From Leptospira ilyithenensis (lineage in GTDB: Bacteria > Spirochaetota > Leptospiria > Leptospirales > Leptospiraceae), in assembly GCF_004771005.1 (NCBI RefSeq), contig NZ_RQHV01000042.1, forward strand, positions 248,001 through 312,000: a DNA stretch of 64,000 nt, in the 5' to 3' direction. Under the pieces are notes generated by a model. That model worked only from the letters and a program-made list of their open reading frames with translations, was not told the origin of the DNA and ran no database searches. The position numbers were made by a program, and so were the translations under genes. This document shows, one piece after another, positions 61,734 through 64,000 of this stretch. Each line of letters begins with the position of its first letter. Within the stretch, counting starts at the first letter, position 1.

Positions 61734-63133
61734 TGCTTAGAAAATTTTTTTTATCGGCTTTATTCAGTGTCTCTTCTTTATTTGCAGAAGAACTAGTAAC
61801 TACAAAAAAAGAAGAGCCTGACGCCTATTTCGGTTTGAAGCTGGGAGCTATTGTTACACCTACCTTCGGTTATAGGGTAAGAGACGCCGCATCAGGTGTT
61901 TCAGATACCACTCAATCGGAAAAAACGGGATTTTCCATGCCTTGGACTCTTGTTTCCATTTCGAAAGAGTGGGATGATAAGGGGATCAAGGTTGAATTTT
62001 GGGGGGAAGTGATCCGAAGCAGCGTTCTTTCCAATGATACCAACGCCACAACAGGCGGAAATAAATCCAATCCTCAGATGTTTGCCATTCGTAGAGCAAA
62101 CGTTCAAAAAAAATGGGAGCTGGGAAATACCAAACACACACTTGTTTTCGGAATGCAAGAGCTTCCCCACATGCACTCTATTTGGGGAGGATACTATGAC
62201 TGGCGTTATATGGAGAGGTCTCCTCTTGAATCGCTTGGATTTTCTCCCGATCCTGTAGACCTTGGACTTTCCTATATTGCCCAATGGAAATCTTTGACTG
62301 CTCATTTGGCAGTTGTTAATGGGGAAGGATACAGAAGCATACAAAATGCCACCGGCAGCGGTTATGATTCCATTCTTCGTTTGAGTTGGGAACAAAAGTT
62401 CCTGGATGATTTTAAAGCAGGTTTACATTTCCTAGGTAGACGCGCCAATGCCTTCGGATATGCAGGGAATGAGTGCTTTGAAGGCAAATCAAAATGTATT
62501 CCGAATGACAATGATCCCAATACGGCACTTCGTGGTGACGTTCGACTTTCTCAGGAAGATTCCTATGCTGTGGAGTCTAACTTCATATGGAGAGAGTATG
62601 TGAATATGGGACTGGGTGGAATGGCTAAAAAGAAATTTGGCGGTCAATACAGCAATGCAATGATTCCTACTGAATTTCCCAAATATGTTCAGGAGAAATA
62701 TGGTCGCGGCAGTTATGTCTGGTTTGGTTTGGGAAACGGTATGTTTCGGATTGTATTTCGTGGAGAAGTGGCGACAGGCGGTGCTGCGCAAGGACTTAGG
62801 GCTACGGAAACAAATTCCCAAGAACCATGGGTCAGGGTCTCCAATACTGGAAATTTACAATCTCCTGCCTATTCGGATAAATCCTATTATATTTCCAAAC
62901 AAGTCTATTTAGAATATTTCTGGTCCGAGTCGGCAAGGCTTGGTATAGGATATCAGGAACTTCGCTCCTATGACACATTAGGTTCGCCTAACAAATGGTA
63001 CATTGACAACTTGTCCAATGAACGAACCGCTTCCGAATACACAGAACAATTTAGCAAACCTTCACTTGCACAAATTTCAGAATATGGAAGATTGGATCGT
63101 AATATTTTAGTCAAAGCATCCCTTCAATTTTAA
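61733..63133 (+). CDS. Outer-membrane beta-barrel protein
   Basis: The 466-residue protein starts at a GTG (61733) that overlaps the FecR stop by 1 base (TAGTG). A signal peptide (LRKFFLSALFSVSSLFA) is followed by a porin-like series of amphipathic strands, such as FGLKLGAIVTPTFGYRV near 28-44 and FAIRRANVQKKWELG near 113. The last residues, LVKASLQF, end in Phe as required for Bam recognition. It resembles porins of the general OprB/O-type, but I cannot assign a substrate. It is cotranscribed with FecR and the DsbD-like gene. Confidence 0.82.
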   Translation: MLRKFFLSALFSVSSLFAEELVTTKKEEPDAYFGLKLGAIVTPTFGYRVRDAASGVSDTTQSEKTGFSMPWTLVSISKEWDDKGIKVEFWGEVIRSSVLSNDTNATTGGNKSNPQMFAIRRANVQKKWELGNTKHTLVFGMQELPHMHSIWGGYYDWRYMERSPLESLGFSPDPVDLGLSYIAQWKSLTAHLAVVNGEGYRSIQNATGSGYDSILRLSWEQKFLDDFKAGLHFLGRRANAFGYAGNECFEGKSKCIPNDNDPNTALRGDVRLSQEDSYAVESNFIWREYVNMGLGGMAKKKFGGQYSNAMIPTEFPKYVQEKYGRGSYVWFGLGNGMFRIVFRGEVATGGAAQGLRATETNSQEPWVRVSNTGNLQSPAYSDKSYYISKQVYLEYFWSESARLGIGYQELRSYDTLGSPNKWYIDNLSNERTASEYTEQFSKPSLAQISEYGRLDRNILVKASLQF

Positions 63134-63137
63134 TTTT

Positions 63138-64000
63138 ATGATTTCAGAATTACAACTATATATAGAATCCCAGTTAGCCGGCAACGGCATTCACCCCACT
63201 ATTTTCCTTTTGTTGGCGTTAGGCGGATTTCTTGCCAGTCTACTTCCTTGTGTATATCCTTTATACCCGATTACGGCAGGAATTCTTGGCAATCGACAAG
63301 GGCAAAACAAATGGATTCATCCGTTATTATATTATTTTGGACTTGCATTCATCTATTTGTTATTTGGTGTTGTTGCGGGATTTACCGGAGGGCTATTCAA
63401 TCAGTTTTTGCGATTCCCCGAAACCAATTTGGTATTGGCTTATTTATTATTCATTCTGGGACTCTCGTCAATTGAGTTCATTCAGCTTCCTTTTTTCGGA
63501 AAAAATGCCGTATCAACACAAAATTCATGTTATACGGGCAGTTTTCTTTTGGGAATGGGGGCAGGTCTGTTATCTTCTCCCTGTGTCGGTCCTGTCGTGG
63601 TCGCAGTCCTTTTGCAAATTGTAACTGCAAGCAACGGCTCTTTGGAAATTTTGACTTTGGTTGTGACATCGTTCAAGATGTTCGCTTTCGGTTTAGGTGT
63701 GGGACTTCCTTTTTTGGCAATAGGAGTTTTCGGTCTTTCTCTTCCAAAGTCGGGCAAGTGGATGCGTTACGTGCAATGGGCGCTTGCTATTGTGATTTTC
63801 TACTTTTCTTATACTTATCTTTTAAAAGCGGGTGCCGGATTCGGATGGAACGAAACAAATACACTTGAAGTTTTTGTTTTATGGACTTTGCTTTTAACCG
63901 CTGCTTTCTTCTTGCAAAATCCTTCGGACTATCTACCGGTTCGGATGAAATCTGCGTTGGCACTTTCCAGTTTAATTATAGTTAGTATTTCCTTATTGGT
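63138..64000 (+). CDS. DsbD/CcdA-type thiol:disulfide interchange protein, N-terminal part
   Basis: The frame is open from the ATG at 63138 to the right edge (287 codons, no stop), so the end is missing. It starts 4 bases after the barrel gene. Hydrophobic helices carry the CcdA/DsbD redox pair: FLASLLPCVYPLYPIT near 33-48 and AGLLSSPCVGPVVVAV near 137-152. This moves electrons from thioredoxin across the inner membrane. DsbD-like proteins reduce apocytochrome c, which fits the CxxCH in the FecR protein. A C-terminal thioredoxin domain may lie beyond the window. Confidence 0.88.
   Translation, partial: MISELQLYIESQLAGNGIHPTIFLLLALGGFLASLLPCVYPLYPITAGILGNRQGQNKWIHPLLYYFGLAFIYLLFGVVAGFTGGLFNQFLRFPETNLVLAYLLFILGLSSIEFIQLPFFGKNAVSTQNSCYTGSFLLGMGAGLLSSPCVGPVVVAVLLQIVTASNGSLEILTLVVTSFKMFAFGLGVGLPFLAIGVFGLSLPKSGKWMRYVQWALAIVIFYFSYTYLLKAGAGFGWNETNTLEVFVLWTLLLTAAFFLQNPSDYLPVRMKSALALSSLIIVSISLL

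Overview
The window looks like a chromosomal segment of a spirochaete, most likely Leptospira, possibly a saprophytic or environmental lineage. It is AT-rich with dense genes, many ATGA/GTGA overlaps and several GTG or TTG starts. Its gene set also fits: ThyX instead of ThyA, an MHYT hybrid kinase, a patatin with a cyclic-nucleotide domain, a phasin-like protein, a DUF1549/DUF1501 pair, and large acyl-CoA dehydrogenases. This assignment comes from recalled family distributions, not from a search.

Layout. 1-180 is the start of an exported protein running off the left edge. 574-5908 (minus) is a five-gene run: adenosine deaminase-like enzyme, membrane protein, Ktr potassium channel and gate, and a BtuF-like binding protein with no signal peptide. 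5926-13452 (plus) holds a MATE exporter, a cNMP-patatin lipase, a large MHYT hybrid histidine kinase and an HD-GYP response regulator. 13494-16296 (minus) is an envelope-stress-like operon: zinc-ribbon membrane protein, helical protein, SPFH-SHOCT protein and an easily missed 45-residue membrane protein. 16382-22549 has the DUF1549/DUF1501 pair facing a PA14 protein coupled to a phosphate-selective-type porin. gmd follows. 23862-28982 (minus) runs from RNase D through a Nudix enzyme, a VWA protein, a TPR protein and a double cNMP protein to a STAS protein. 29024-31558 is purF-queD-queC, then tRNA-Gly.

31868-40461 contains an M32 carboxypeptidase, a FliG-like protein, small membrane and zinc-ribbon proteins, a CPBP protease, a LysM-M23 peptidase, and a tight acyl-CoA dehydrogenase / phosphotransferase / DUF6285 / histidine phosphatase operon. 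40454-45723 has rppH, acyP, an aldo-keto reductase, sixA, tRNA-Pro, a phasin-like gene, a paraoxonase-like gene and ruvC. 45842-52622 has a large acyl-CoA dehydrogenase, a methyltransferase, a transposase remnant inside a repeat-bearing gap, and a HAD / DUF2207-Tim44-zinc-ribbon / TerB group. 52699-60943 has metG, an adenylate cyclase, a divergent HisI-like protein, rhodanese, NTF2-like, SRPBCC, an alpha/beta hydrolase and thyX. 61026-64000 is FecR (with a C-terminal CxxCH), an outer-membrane barrel and a DsbD/CcdA-type membrane protein cut by the right edge.

Connections. Cyclic-nucleotide signalling recurs: one class III cyclase, two cNMP-domain proteins and one c-di-GMP-type HD-GYP output. 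Several small operons of poorly characterised proteins are the best places to look for new biology: SPFH/zinc ribbon, TerB/DUF2207, and FecR-CxxCH/barrel/DsbD. I saw no CRISPR array, rRNA, prophage or complete insertion sequence.
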